Part shown: piece after piece, positions 53,574-62,726 of the stretch
Numbering within the stretch: the stretch's first letter is position 1
Layout of the letters: the number at the start of each line of letters is the position of its first letter
Assembly: GCF_018449475.1 (NCBI RefSeq)
Contig: NZ_JAHCQH010000017.1
Location: 365,360 to 429,359 of the forward strand
Direction of reading: 5' to 3'
Length of the DNA stretch: 64,000 nt
Source of the DNA: Ancylobacter radicis
GTDB lineage: Bacteria > Pseudomonadota > Alphaproteobacteria > Rhizobiales > Xanthobacteraceae
Made by a program: the position numbers and the translations under genes
Notes under the pieces: model-generated
What the model saw: the letters and a program-made list of their open reading frames with translations, nothing else
What the model was told of the DNA's origin: nothing
The model's database searches: none

Positions 53574-54262
53574 CTGGAACTGGCTGCGTCTGCGGAAAGG
53601 CGGAAGAGGTCGGGCTGGGCGGCCCGCAACTCGGCGAAACTGGTGAAACGGCGATGCGGCTGCACGCCTGCCGGCAAAGGCAGCTCCATCACAGCGAAAT
53701 GCCGGCCGCCGGTGAAGTGCCACACTTCCATTCCTGCCGCCTGCCCGGCCTGAAGCCCGACGCCGCTATCCTCGACCACCACGCAGGCCCGCGGGTCGGC
53801 ACCCATGCGGGCGGCGGCATGAAGGAACAGGTCCGGCGCCGGCTTGCCGCGCGCCACCTCGCTCGCGGTGAAGGCCCGCCCGGCGAACACGCGGTCGAGG
53901 CCGGTGATGCGCAGCGAGGCGGCAAGCCGCGGCGGGCTGGACGACGTCGCGAGGCAGAACGGAACGTCGAGCGCGGCCAGCGCCTCGACCGCCCCCTCCA
54001 TCACGGTGAGCCGCGCCTCGAAAGCGGCCACGAGACGGGCACGATACTCGGCTTCGAAGCTCTCCGGCAGGGCGATACCGAAGCGCGCGCGCACTTCGAC
54101 GGGGACCACCGCATAGGCCCGGCCGATGAAATGGCGCGCGACAAAGGCGAGGTCGACCTCGACGCCATGGGCTGCCAGCGCGTCGATCAGCGTGCCGGCG
54201 CTGAGCAGTTCGCTGTCGATCAGCACGCCGTCGCAATCGAAGATGATGAGCGCGGGGCGCAT
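53570..54262 (-). CDS. HAD-superfamily phosphatase of the polyol operon
   Basis: Hydrolase of 230 residues from the start at 54262. IIFDCDGVLIDSELLSAGTL (residues 6-25) is HAD motif I with the beta-phosphoglucomutase/phosphatase-type DxD and SE pattern. Motif II is ATSSSPP (about 113), the motif III Lys is in GKPAPDLFL (about 146) and motif IV is VVEDSGVGLQAG (about 169). The cap domain is helical. It is the promoter-proximal gene and overlaps smoC (ATGA). A sugar-phosphate substrate is likely; such genes often accompany smo/mtl operons in alphaproteobacteria. Confidence 0.86.
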   Translation of the reverse strand: MRPALIIFDCDGVLIDSELLSAGTLIDALAAHGVEVDLAFVARHFIGRAYAVVPVEVRARFGIALPESFEAEYRARLVAAFEARLTVMEGAVEALAALDVPFCLATSSSPPRLAASLRITGLDRVFAGRAFTASEVARGKPAPDLFLHAAARMGADPRACVVVEDSGVGLQAGQAAGMEVWHFTGGRHFAVMELPLPAGVQPHRRFTSFAELRAAQPDLFRLSADAASSR

Positions 54263-54792
54263 GAATGGCCGTCCAGTCCTGTGTCCGCCGGGAGCCAGAG
54301 GAGCTGACAATGCCCGGATGCGATCGGTTGAGGCCACTATTATCATCCCGACGCGCTTACTCCACCGCTACCTGGCGCTCGCCGGTCGCCGCCCTCCCCC
54401 GGAGCCCGACGGCAAATGTCCGGCTCCAACTCGCGGGCAGGTGGAGCCATGACACCGAAACAATCTTCCGGGAGGTCCGGTGCGGTTCACTCACCCCGGC
54501 AACACATGGGGGCCGTGCGATCGCGCGCGAGGGCCCGCAAGCACGCCGCAGGGAGCACCGGCGTGGGTCGCGGCAGCCTGCTGGCCAAGCATCCACACAT
54601 TCAAGCACCCACATATTGATGCGACGGTTTCCATAGAATGAAAGGCAGGAAATTCTCTCCCTCCGGCAATCATTGCCGATCGTATCAAGAACATTTCTAA
54701 TATTTCCGGGTAGCATTGATGCATTCGACCTTTTCGCGCTACTGCGTTGCGTCACCCATGCGGGCCGTGAACCGGAGAGGCGGATCGAGCCG
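54263..54792. other. Long divergent intergenic region with candidate iron-regulated promoter
   Basis: These 530 bp separate the polyol and iron operons. I see no convincing gene. About 54590-54720 is AT-rich and contains TTGCCG (54673-54678) and TCTAAT (54696-54701) spaced 17 bp, an acceptable sigma-70 promoter for the iron operon. The palindrome listed separately overlaps its -10. The polyol-operon promoter should lie near 54265-54340. Confidence 0.55.
54685..54701. promoter_or_regulatory. Candidate Irr/ICE-type palindrome over the iron-operon promoter
   Basis: TCAAGAA-CAT-TTCTAAT has the perfect core AGAA-N3-TTCT and matches the published alphaproteobacterial iron-control element TTTAGAA-N3-TTCTAAA at 11 of 14 arm positions. 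It overlaps the -10 of the promoter above, so binding by Irr would be expected to repress. No Irr gene is in the window. Confidence 0.5.
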
Positions 54793-55290
54793 ATGTCTCG
54801 CAATGATGCGTTGCGCGAGCTATTCGATGCCGAGCGATCCTCGATCCTGCGCTTCTTCCGGCGCGTGACGGGTTCGGCGGCGCAGGCCGAAGATCTGTCG
54901 CAGGATGTCTTCGCACGCCTCGCCGCGACCAATCTCGCCGCGATCGCCAATCCGCAGGCCTATATGCGCAGCGTCTCCGCCAATGTCGCGACCGATCTCA
55001 TTCGCCGCGAAAGCCGGCGGCGGCTGAGCCATGCCGAGATCGACGATCTGCTCGACGCGCCCGATCCGGCCGCGGACCCGGAGGCGACGCTCATCGCCAA
55101 GGACCAGACCGAGCGCCTGATGGAAATGCTCGCGGAACTGCCGCCGCGCCGACGCACCATCCTGCTGGCGGCACGGCTGCACCGCATCCCGCACCGCGAC
55201 CTCGCGCGCGAGCATGGGGTCAGCGTGCGCACCATCGAGATCGAGATCCAGAAGGCGCTGGCGCATTGCGCCCGCGTGCTGACCGACTGA
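54793..55290 (+). CDS. fecI: ECF sigma factor (FecI-like)
   Basis: RNA polymerase sigma factor of 165 residues. Region 2 reads LRELFDAERSSILRFFRRVTGSAAQAEDLSQDVFARLA (split, residues 6-45) with the AEDLxQDVF signature. Region 4 is LPPRRRTILLAARLHRIPHRDLAREHGVSVRTIEIEIQKAL (split, about 115-155). The order sigma, FecR, TonB-dependent receptor is the cell-surface signalling arrangement: ligand-loaded receptor signals through FecR to activate this factor. It starts the iron operon. A longer in-frame start at 54673 falls inside the promoter and is rejected. Confidence 0.93.
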   Translation: MSRNDALRELFDAERSSILRFFRRVTGSAAQAEDLSQDVFARLAATNLAAIANPQAYMRSVSANVATDLIRRESRRRLSHAEIDDLLDAPDPAADPEATLIAKDQTERLMEMLAELPPRRRTILLAARLHRIPHRDLAREHGVSVRTIEIEIQKALAHCARVLTD

Positions 55291-55391
55291 GCGCGCCCAT
55301 ATTGTCCGCGCCCCCTCCCATGACGCATATAGGCCCATGGCCGCGCCTCCCGGGCGCGCGCGTCGCCGGCTATCGGCAGCAGGTCGCAGGC

Positions 55392-56321
55392 ATGACGGGC
55401 AGTGACGGCATCGGCGACGCCGCGGGCGCGCTTCAGGACGAGGCGATCGCGTGGGTGGTGCTCCTCACCTCAGGGGAAGCCACGCGCGACGATGCGGCGC
55501 GTCTGAAAGCCTGGCGCGCACGCAGCTATGCGCACGAGCTCGCCTTCCGCCGGGCCAGCGCCGTCTGGCGCGGCGTGGGGAGTGTCCCCGCCCCTGCCCG
55601 GCTGTCGCGCCGCCTGTTCCTCGCCGGCACTGGCGCCGGAGCCGCTCTCGCCGCCGGCTGGGCCGGCACGATGATCGGCGTGCTGCCGAGCCTCGACCAG
55701 CTTCTGTCCGATCACGCCACCGCGGTCGGCGAGCAGGCCCGCATCGATCTGCCGGACGGCTCGCAGGTCGATCTCGACGGCGCCAGCGCGCTCGACATGT
55801 CGTTCACGGCGGATGCGCGGACGATGACGCTGGTCGCCGGCGCCGCCGAATTCGCGATTGCCGCCGATCCTCGCCCGTTCCGCGCCACCATAGGGCCGGG
55901 GGAGGTGATCGGGGGCAGGGCCCGCTTCGCCGCCAGCGTCGGCACAAGCCAAACGGTGATCGACTGCATCGAGGGCCGCATCGAGGTGCAGTGCGGCGGC
56001 GCGACGACCTTGCAGGCGGGCGAGCGCGCCCGGCTGGCCGGGGGATCGCTGCTTGCGGCGCGCGAGACCCTCGCGCCGAGCGCGGCCGCTCCGTGGCGGC
56101 GCGGCCTGCTGGTGTTCGCCGATCAGCCGCTGGCCGATGTCGTCGCCGACATCAACCGCCACCGGCGCGGCCGCATCGTGCTGGCCCGGCCGGGGCTGGG
56201 CGAGCGGCGCGTCGACGGCGTCTTCCATCTCGGCCGGCCGGACGAGATCGTCAGCAATCTCGCGGCGGCGCTGAAGCTGCGCGACACCTGGCTGCCCGGC
56301 GGCGTGGTGCTGCTGAGTTAA
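55392..56321 (+). CDS. fecR: FecR-type anti-sigma/sigma-regulator protein
   Basis: Inner-membrane regulator of 309 residues from the ATG at 55392; 55320 is an alternative. The cytoplasmic DUF4880 part (LQDEAIAWVVLLTSGEATRDDAARLKAWRA, split, residues 14-44) binds the sigma factor. SRRLFLAGTGAGAALAAGWAGTMIG (about 76-100) is the membrane segment, with a Tat-like double Arg. The FecR domain follows (ARIDLPDGSQVDLDGASALDM, split), and the C-terminal FADQPLADVVADINRH (about 248-263) is the STN-interacting end. It should keep the sigma factor inactive until the receptor is occupied. Confidence 0.92.
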   Translation: MTGSDGIGDAAGALQDEAIAWVVLLTSGEATRDDAARLKAWRARSYAHELAFRRASAVWRGVGSVPAPARLSRRLFLAGTGAGAALAAGWAGTMIGVLPSLDQLLSDHATAVGEQARIDLPDGSQVDLDGASALDMSFTADARTMTLVAGAAEFAIAADPRPFRATIGPGEVIGGRARFAASVGTSQTVIDCIEGRIEVQCGGATTLQAGERARLAGGSLLAARETLAPSAAAPWRRGLLVFADQPLADVVADINRHRRGRIVLARPGLGERRVDGVFHLGRPDEIVSNLAAALKLRDTWLPGGVVLLS

Positions 56322-56421
56322 ATTTTTTGCCGCGCCGGATTCGGGTCCGCCGATCCGCGTCGTCTTGTCCTTGTAGCGAATGCCTCGACGCATTCAGGGG
56401 CTCAGGACGGGGACGACGGGT

Positions 56422-58854
56422 ATGACGGGGACGGGGAACGGCCGCAGGCGCGCGGCGCTGCTGGCGGGATGCGCGCTGGTGGCGCTGACGCTCGGGACGC
56501 GTGGCGTGTCGGCGCAAGGTGCCACACCGGTCGCCACACCGGTCGCGGCGGCATCATCCGCGAGCTACGCCATTCCCCCCGGCCCGGTCGCCAGTGCGCT
56601 GGCGGCGTTCGGCGCCACCAGCGGCGTGCAGATCGTCTATGACAGCGCCATCGCCCGCGGCCTCACCTCGCCCGGCGTGTCCGGCACGCGCACCCCCGAG
56701 CAGGCGCTCGCCGCGCTGCTCGCCGGCACCGGCCTGAACGGGCGCTTCACCTCGCCGCGCTCCGTCACCATCGAGGCCCCCGCTCGCAGCACCGCCTCGG
56801 TCATTATCAGCGAGGACATGGTCGAGCTCGACGCGATCACCGTGTCCGGCGAGAAGCTCGCCCGCGACCTCTCGGACGTCTATTCCAGCGTCGGCATCGT
56901 CACCGGCGAGCAGTTCTTCGATTACGCGATCGAGGATCTGAACGGCGCGCTCAACAAGCTCGCCAATACCCGCGTTTCCAGCGCCAATCGCGGCAATAGC
57001 GGCATCGTCATCCGCGGCCTGTCCTCGGACGGTATCAGCCAGCCAACCAATTCCTCCCCGACCATTGCCGTGATCGTCGACGGTGCCTCGCAGAATGGCG
57101 AGGGCATCCGGCGCGGCAATCGCGGCACCTGGGACGTCGCCGATGTCGAGGTGTTCCGCGGCCCGCAATCCACGCTTCAGGGCCGCAACGCCATGGGCGG
57201 CGCGGTGGTGGTCAACACCAACGACCCGACCTGGACCACTGAGGCCGCCCTGGAGGGCGATATCGCCGGCTCGTCGAATTCGGGGGATTTCGGCAGCGGC
57301 GCCTTCATGCTGTCAGGCCCGATGGTCGAGAACCAGCTCGCCTTCCGTGTCGCCGGGCAATATTTCGAGGATGAAAGCGGCATCGCCTATGCCGATCCGC
57401 TGAATGAGGATCTTGGCCAGGGCTATTTCGGCCAGTTGCGGGCCAAGTTCCTGCTCACCCCCGCCGCGCTGGACGGCTTCGCGGCGCTGTTCACCATCAG
57501 CCACACCTCGGACCGGCCCTCGGTCTCGGCGGTGACCGGCCCGGACTTCTTCGCCCGCCGCTTCGATTCCGACGTGTCGGCCGTCGAGCTGCGCCAGACC
57601 GACGTCACCAACGTCGTCGCCAACGTCTCCCAGGATCTCGGCGCGGGCATCACGCTGCGCTCGGTCACGGCCTTCATCCAGACCGACGCGACCATCGAAA
57701 GCCCCCAGGGCGCCGTCGCCTTCATTCGCGACGAAGTGCGTCCCGGAAAGGATTTCACCGAGGATCTGCGCCTCGAACTGGAGGAAGGCGTGCGCCCGCT
57801 GAGCGGCGTCATCGGCCTCAATATTGGCCGCTTCAGCTATGAGCGCGACTCCAGTATCACGGTGACCAACGCCGCCTATGGCCTGTACGACATGCTCTAT
57901 CAGGATCTTCAGGCCAGCAATACGCTGACGTCCTATGCGCTCTATGCCGACATGCGCTACGCCATCGCCGAGCGGTGGTCGCTCATGTTCGGTGGCCGTC
58001 TCGGCTACGAGACCGTCGACGTCACCAATGATGGCGAAGTGCTGAACCTCCGGTCCTTCGGTTACGACACGATCGACCAGACCGCCTCCACCGACTACAC
58101 GGTGGCGCTGCCCAAGATCGGTGTCGCCTACGAGATCGACGACAAGCAGAACCTCGCCTTCACCGTCAGCGAAGGTTTCCGCGCGGGCTTCGCCGCCGTC
58201 GATACCTATGGCAATCCCTACGAGGTCGAGCCTGAAACGCTCTGGGCCTATGAGGTGGCCTATCGCTCCAAGTGGTTCGACGACCGGCTCGAAGTCAACG
58301 TGAACGGCTTCTACTACAAGTACACCGATCTCCAGATCACGGTGGAGGATCCCAACCCGCTGTTCCGGCAGTCCATCACCATGAATGCCGGCAAGGCGCA
58401 TGCCTATGGCGCGGAATTCGAGCTGCGCGCGCGCCTCACGCAGGAATTCACCGCCTTCGCCTCTCTGGGTCTGCTGAAGACCGAGTTCGACAGCGCGGTG
58501 ACGGCGACCGGCGACTATACCGGCAACGAATTCCCCGAGGCCCCCGCCGCCACCTTCAACATTGGCGGCGTGTATCGCCATGCGTCCGGCTTCTTCGCCT
58601 CGGCCGACCTCTCCTACACCGATGGCTATTATTCGGTGGGCGATGTCGCCAACACCGAGGATGAGCGCGTCTCCGCCTTCACCCTGGTCAATGCAGCGGT
58701 GGGCTATGAGGCGAAGAACTGGTCGGTCACGCTCTACGCCAAGAACATCTTCGATGAGCAATATCTGACCAGCGTCTATGTTGACGATTTCGGCTCGGAG
58801 GCGAATATCGGCGATGGCCGGGTGATCGGCGTGCGGGCACGCGCGACCTTCTGA
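56422..58854 (+). CDS. TonB-dependent siderophore receptor/transducer with STN domain
   Basis: Outer membrane ferric-siderophore receptor of 810 residues. Start uncertain: 56422 follows GACGGG, while 56380 lies in a GAATGC/GCATTC hairpin. The signal peptide ends GVSAQG. The STN signalling domain (residues 45-118, SYAIPPGPVASALAAFGATSGVQIVYD, split) touches FecR. The plug starts at LDAITVSGEK and includes the TonB-barrel motif VFRGPQSTLQGRNAMGGAVVV (split, about 238-258). A 22-strand barrel ends in VRARATF with terminal Phe. Ligand type, hydroxamate by FhuF context, is inferred. Confidence 0.95.
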   Translation: MTGTGNGRRRAALLAGCALVALTLGTRGVSAQGATPVATPVAAASSASYAIPPGPVASALAAFGATSGVQIVYDSAIARGLTSPGVSGTRTPEQALAALLAGTGLNGRFTSPRSVTIEAPARSTASVIISEDMVELDAITVSGEKLARDLSDVYSSVGIVTGEQFFDYAIEDLNGALNKLANTRVSSANRGNSGIVIRGLSSDGISQPTNSSPTIAVIVDGASQNGEGIRRGNRGTWDVADVEVFRGPQSTLQGRNAMGGAVVVNTNDPTWTTEAALEGDIAGSSNSGDFGSGAFMLSGPMVENQLAFRVAGQYFEDESGIAYADPLNEDLGQGYFGQLRAKFLLTPAALDGFAALFTISHTSDRPSVSAVTGPDFFARRFDSDVSAVELRQTDVTNVVANVSQDLGAGITLRSVTAFIQTDATIESPQGAVAFIRDEVRPGKDFTEDLRLELEEGVRPLSGVIGLNIGRFSYERDSSITVTNAAYGLYDMLYQDLQASNTLTSYALYADMRYAIAERWSLMFGGRLGYETVDVTNDGEVLNLRSFGYDTIDQTASTDYTVALPKIGVAYEIDDKQNLAFTVSEGFRAGFAAVDTYGNPYEVEPETLWAYEVAYRSKWFDDRLEVNVNGFYYKYTDLQITVEDPNPLFRQSITMNAGKAHAYGAEFELRARLTQEFTAFASLGLLKTEFDSAVTATGDYTGNEFPEAPAATFNIGGVYRHASGFFASADLSYTDGYYSVGDVANTEDERVSAFTLVNAAVGYEAKNWSVTLYAKNIFDEQYLTSVYVDDFGSEANIGDGRVIGVRARATF

Positions 58855-59828
58855 TGCGGACAGGAGACGGGCCTGCGGGCATGAGCGCGCCGCCGAACGG
58901 CGCGGGTGAGACGACGGAGGCGGCGCGGATCATCGGCGCCGCCTTTGGCGTTCTCGCACGGCACTGGACGCTGCCACAGGCTGATGTCGGCCCGATCGAG
59001 CCCAGCTTTACGCCGCTGACCGCGCTGTTCGGCGCCGAGCCTTTCCTGACAGCGATGCTGGCGCGCCAGCAGGCGGGAACACCGGGCCTCGACGCGAAGG
59101 GGGCCGCAGCCTTCTTCATCTCTGAATATGCCAACCTGCTCGGAATCCTCGCGGCGGTGCCGTTCCTCTCGCACGGCCTCGTCCCGGACCTGTCGGCGGC
59201 GAACTGCGCGCTCGCGGCGCAGCTGCCGCCGGGCGAGGCGCCGCGCGTAAGGCTGCGTCTGCTGAACGCGGCCGGCGTGACGGACCGCGCGCTGGCGGAG
59301 GCGCAAGCCGGCTTGCGGCTCGTGGACCATGAGGGACTGCGCGACGTCCTCTCGGAGGGGCTCGAAGCCCACATGACGCCGCTGATCGACAGCCTCCATG
59401 CGCGCACCGGACTGCCGCGCCGCGCGATGTGGCGGCTGGTCGGCGACGCCGTCGCCATGCGCTTTCTGGAAGCGGGCCAGTGCCTCGGTTGCGAAGCCGC
59501 CGCGAAGGAGGACGTCATGGCGGCGCTGATGCGGCCCGGCTCCCCGCTCGCCAACCGGCAACTGCATTTCTTCGACGTCGAGATCGTCGACGACGCACCG
59601 CCGCGCGAGGTGCTGGCCCGCCGCACCTTCCGCGCCCGTGGCGGCTGCTGCCGCTTCTACACGGCGCCGGGCGGCTCGCTCTGCACCAGTTGCGTGCTGG
59701 TCAAGCCCGAGGAGCGGCGGCAGCGCATCGAAGCCCGGATGCGGGCCGAGCTCGGCCTGCCGCCCGTGCCCGCAGAACCGGTCAGCCCGCGCACTCCGGC
59801 ATCACGACATCAAGGGGGCGACACATGA
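58854..59828 (+). CDS. fhuF: FhuF-type siderophore-iron reductase
   Basis: Cytoplasmic 2Fe-2S protein of 324 residues that reduces iron(III) in imported hydroxamate siderophores so the metal is released. RGGCCRFYTAPGGSLCTSC (about residues 261-279) holds the four cluster Cys in the FhuF arrangement Cys-Cys-x10-Cys-x2-Cys, followed by VLVKPEERR. The ATG overlaps the receptor stop by one base (TGATG); an internal ATG at 58881 is an alternative. Its place between receptor and importer genes fits a complete uptake-and-release pathway. Confidence 0.9.
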   Translation: MRTGDGPAGMSAPPNGAGETTEAARIIGAAFGVLARHWTLPQADVGPIEPSFTPLTALFGAEPFLTAMLARQQAGTPGLDAKGAAAFFISEYANLLGILAAVPFLSHGLVPDLSAANCALAAQLPPGEAPRVRLRLLNAAGVTDRALAEAQAGLRLVDHEGLRDVLSEGLEAHMTPLIDSLHARTGLPRRAMWRLVGDAVAMRFLEAGQCLGCEAAAKEDVMAALMRPGSPLANRQLHFFDVEIVDDAPPREVLARRTFRARGGCCRFYTAPGGSLCTSCVLVKPEERRQRIEARMRAELGLPPVPAEPVSPRTPASRHQGGDT

Positions 59829-60751
59829 TACGGCCGTTTGCCGCGCTCACGCTCGGTCTCGCTCTGCTTGGCATGCTCGGTGCGCCGGCGCGGGCCTGCG
59901 AGGGGCGCCGCATCGAATCCGCGGACATCCTGCATTCCCCGGTCTGCGTCCCCACCGATCCCCGGCGTATCGTCGTGCTCGATCCGACCTTCAGCCTGGG
60001 CATGGGGCTGGAACTGGAGTTGCCGCTGCTGGGCGCGCCGCTGGCGGTGATGAGCGACAAGGCGCTGCGCGAGAAGGCGCTGGCACGCGGCGTCACGGAC
60101 CTTGGCAGCTTCATGGAGCCGAGCATCGAGCGCATCGTTGCCTTGCAGCCCGATCTCATCCTCGGGACCGCGCTCGGCGACCGCGCCTATCCCCTGCTGT
60201 CGCAGCTCGCGCCGACCGTGCTGATCAGCGCCGGCAACTGGCAGGACTATCTGCGGCTCGTCGCCGAGGTCGCCGGGCGGCGGGAGCGTGGCGAGCATCT
60301 GCTGGATGGCTACAGAACGCGTGTCGCCAGCCTGAAATCCCGCGTGCCGGACCGCAGCGTCTCCGTGGTGCGCATCACCCCCTGGGATTTTCAGGTCTAT
60401 CTCGACGGCCCCAAAGCCTATGGCCCCTTCGCGGTGCTGCGGGATGTCGGCGTGCGGCGCTCGGCCTATGAGACGGCAGAGGGGAATGAAACCCTCAAGC
60501 GCCCGGACTGGGAAGCTCTTGCCGGGCTTGATGGCGATACTCTGCTCTACATCGTCGGCGGCGTGAACAATTCGGCCACCAGTGGCCGGCACGAGGAGGT
60601 GCTCGCCAACCCGCTCTGGCAGATGCTGCCCGCCGTGAAGGCGGGGCGCGTGCATCGCCTCGATCCGGCCGTCTGGATGGAGTTCAGCGGCGTGGGCTCG
60701 GCGCATCGCGTGCTGGATGATGTCGAGCGCCTCATCATCGCCCAGCCATGA
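59825..60751 (+). CDS. Iron-siderophore ABC transporter substrate-binding protein (FhuD-like)
   Basis: Periplasmic helical-backbone receptor of 308 residues. Signal peptide residues 1-24 end ARACEG. RRIVVLDPTFSLGMGLELELPLLG (split, about 49-72) and IVALQPDLILGTALGD (about 107-122) are the two conserved FhuD/FepB blocks; LLYIVGGVNNSATSGRHEEVLANPLWQMLPAVKAGRVHRL (split) gives the C-terminal lobe. ATGA overlap with fhuF, AGGGGG upstream. It carries the ferric siderophore to the two permeases that follow. Confidence 0.92.
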   Translation: MIRPFAALTLGLALLGMLGAPARACEGRRIESADILHSPVCVPTDPRRIVVLDPTFSLGMGLELELPLLGAPLAVMSDKALREKALARGVTDLGSFMEPSIERIVALQPDLILGTALGDRAYPLLSQLAPTVLISAGNWQDYLRLVAEVAGRRERGEHLLDGYRTRVASLKSRVPDRSVSVVRITPWDFQVYLDGPKAYGPFAVLRDVGVRRSAYETAEGNETLKRPDWEALAGLDGDTLLYIVGGVNNSATSGRHEEVLANPLWQMLPAVKAGRVHRLDPAVWMEFSGVGSAHRVLDDVERLIIAQP

Positions 60752-61785
60752 GGACGCGTGACGATGCAGCTTGTGTCCGGCAAGACCGTCCAGCCCGGAG
60801 CCCGCGCGGCCTCGGTCTGGCCCTCGCCGTCGCGGCCCTGCCGGTCCTCGCGCTATGGGCGCTGAATGTCGGCCATGCCGCCATTCCACTCGACAGGCTG
60901 CTGGCCGCCGTGACCCAGTTCGACGCGTCGCGCGAACACGTCATTCTGTGGGAGGTCCGCCTGCCCCGGATGCTGGCCGGGCTGCTGGTCGGCGCGCAGC
61001 TCGCGGTTGCCGGCGCCATCATGCAGGCAGTGACCGCCAATCCGCTCGCCTCCCCCGGCCTGCTCGGCATCAATGCCGGCGCGGCCTTCGCCGTGGTGCT
61101 GGCGATCGCGCTGGCGGGCATTGACGGCGCCGGCACGCTCATGTGGTTCGCCTTCCTCGGTGCCGGTGCGGCGGCTGTCACGGTGTACGCTCTGGGCTCG
61201 GCGGGACGGGGCGGGGCAACCCCGCTCAAGCTCGCCCTTGCCGGCGCGGTGCTGACCGCCTTCCTCGCCTCGCTGACGACCGTGATCCTGCTGCGCGACC
61301 AGACCACGCTGGACAATGTTCGCCTCTGGTCGGTCGGCAGCCTGAGCGGCCGTCCCATGAGTGCTGTGCTCACCATTGGTCCCTGGGGACTCGCCGGGCT
61401 CTTGGGAGCGGTGCTGACGAGCGGTCCGATCATGACGCTGAGCCTCGGCAGCGACCTGTCGCGCACGCTCGGCCAGAACCTTGTCCTCTGGCGGGCGATC
61501 AGCGCCGCCCTTGTCGTCCTGCTCGCCGGCGCCGCCGTGGCGCTCGCCGGCCCGGTTGGCTTCATCGGGCTCGTCGTGCCGCATATGGCGCGACTGCTGG
61601 TCGGGCCGGACTATCGCTGGATCATCGCCTACAGCGCGCCGCTCGGTGCCGGGCTGGTGGTGCTCGCCGACACGGTGCCGCGGGCACTGTCCGGCGTCGA
61701 CATGCCGGTCGGGGTGACGCTGGCATTGGTGGGCGGACCGGTTTTCATCGCGCTGGTGCGCCGGCAAAGATGGAACCTGCGATGA
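60748..61785 (+). CDS. FecCD-family iron ABC transporter permease 1
   Basis: Inner-membrane permease of 345 residues with about nine helices. WEVRLPRMLAGLLVGAQLAVAGAIMQAVTANPLASPGLLGIN (split, about residues 68-110) is the family signature, and GPVGFIGLVVPHMARLLVGPDYRW (about 270-294) contains the ATPase-coupling loop. ATGA overlap with the receptor gene. It forms a heterodimer with the next protein; in FhuB these two are fused, here they are separate. Confidence 0.94.
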   Translation: MRTRDDAACVRQDRPARSPRGLGLALAVAALPVLALWALNVGHAAIPLDRLLAAVTQFDASREHVILWEVRLPRMLAGLLVGAQLAVAGAIMQAVTANPLASPGLLGINAGAAFAVVLAIALAGIDGAGTLMWFAFLGAGAAAVTVYALGSAGRGGATPLKLALAGAVLTAFLASLTTVILLRDQTTLDNVRLWSVGSLSGRPMSAVLTIGPWGLAGLLGAVLTSGPIMTLSLGSDLSRTLGQNLVLWRAISAALVVLLAGAAVALAGPVGFIGLVVPHMARLLVGPDYRWIIAYSAPLGAGLVVLADTVPRALSGVDMPVGVTLALVGGPVFIALVRRQRWNLR

Positions 61786-62726
61786 TGGCCGTGGCGCTGC
61801 CGGCTCTCCTCCTGCCGCTCGCGGCGCTCTCTCTCGCGTGGGGCGATTCCGGTGTGGCGCCGGGTGATATCGCGGCGTGGCTGTCGGGCGATCCGGTGGC
61901 CGCGGTGCTGGTCGGCTCGCTGCGCGCCCCCCGCCTCGCCGCGGCGCTGCTCGTCGGCGCCTGCCTCGGGGTGGCCGGTGCGATCACCCAGGCGGTGATG
62001 CGCAACCCGCTCGCCGAGCCGGGCCTGCTGGGCATCAATGGCGGCGCCGGGCTTGCTGTCATCGTCCTGATCGTCCACCTCACTGCACCGACTGGCCAGT
62101 GGCTTCCGGTCGCCGGTTTCGCCGGCGCGGCGCTGGCAGCGGGCGCGATCTACGCACTGTCCTGGCAGGGGGGCACGTCCTCGATCCGGCTGATCCTGAT
62201 CGGCATCGGCGTGTCCGCCCTGACCGGCGCCGGCATCGCCTTCATCACCGCCTTCGGCAATGTCAGCGAGGTCCAGCGCGCCATGAGCTGGATGGCGGGC
62301 AGCCTCTATGGCGCTGATTGGAATAGGTTTTTCCTTCTCCTCGGATGGACTTTGCCCGCGCTGGCGGCAAGCGGGCTGCTCGCCCGTGATCTCAATCTGA
62401 TGGCCTTCGACGACGACACTCTCCAAGGATTGGGCATGCGCCTCCAGCTGATGCGGGGGACGCTGATCCTGTTATGCACCCTGCTCGCCGGTGCCGCCGT
62501 CGCCATAGCCGGGCCGATCGCCTTCATCGGGCTGATCGCGCCGCATCTCGCCCGTCTGTCCGCGAAAACGCGCTATCTCATTCCAATCACGGCGCTTTAT
62601 GGCGCCACGTTGCTGCTCGTCGCGGACCTGTTGGCGCGGGCCCTGATGCTCCCCGCCGGCATCCTCACGCCGCTGATCGGCGTTCCCTTTGTCGGATTTC
62701 TCCTGCGGAAACAAAGCCATGAGTGA
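61782..62726 (+). CDS. FecCD-family iron ABC transporter permease 2
   Basis: Second permease, 314 residues. The ATG at 61782 overlaps the preceding stop (ATGATG); the next codon is also ATG. LRAPRLAAALLVGACLGVAGAITQAVMRNPLAEPGLLGINGG (split, about residues 47-88) and GPIAFIGLIAPHLARL (about 246-261) mirror the first permease. The gene overlaps the ATPase gene by eight bases. One subgroup difference is the AMSWMAGSLYGADWNR stretch, usual for the downstream half of Fhu-type permeases. Confidence 0.94.
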   Translation: MMAVALPALLLPLAALSLAWGDSGVAPGDIAAWLSGDPVAAVLVGSLRAPRLAAALLVGACLGVAGAITQAVMRNPLAEPGLLGINGGAGLAVIVLIVHLTAPTGQWLPVAGFAGAALAAGAIYALSWQGGTSSIRLILIGIGVSALTGAGIAFITAFGNVSEVQRAMSWMAGSLYGADWNRFFLLLGWTLPALAASGLLARDLNLMAFDDDTLQGLGMRLQLMRGTLILLCTLLAGAAVAIAGPIAFIGLIAPHLARLSAKTRYLIPITALYGATLLLVADLLARALMLPAGILTPLIGVPFVGFLLRKQSHE

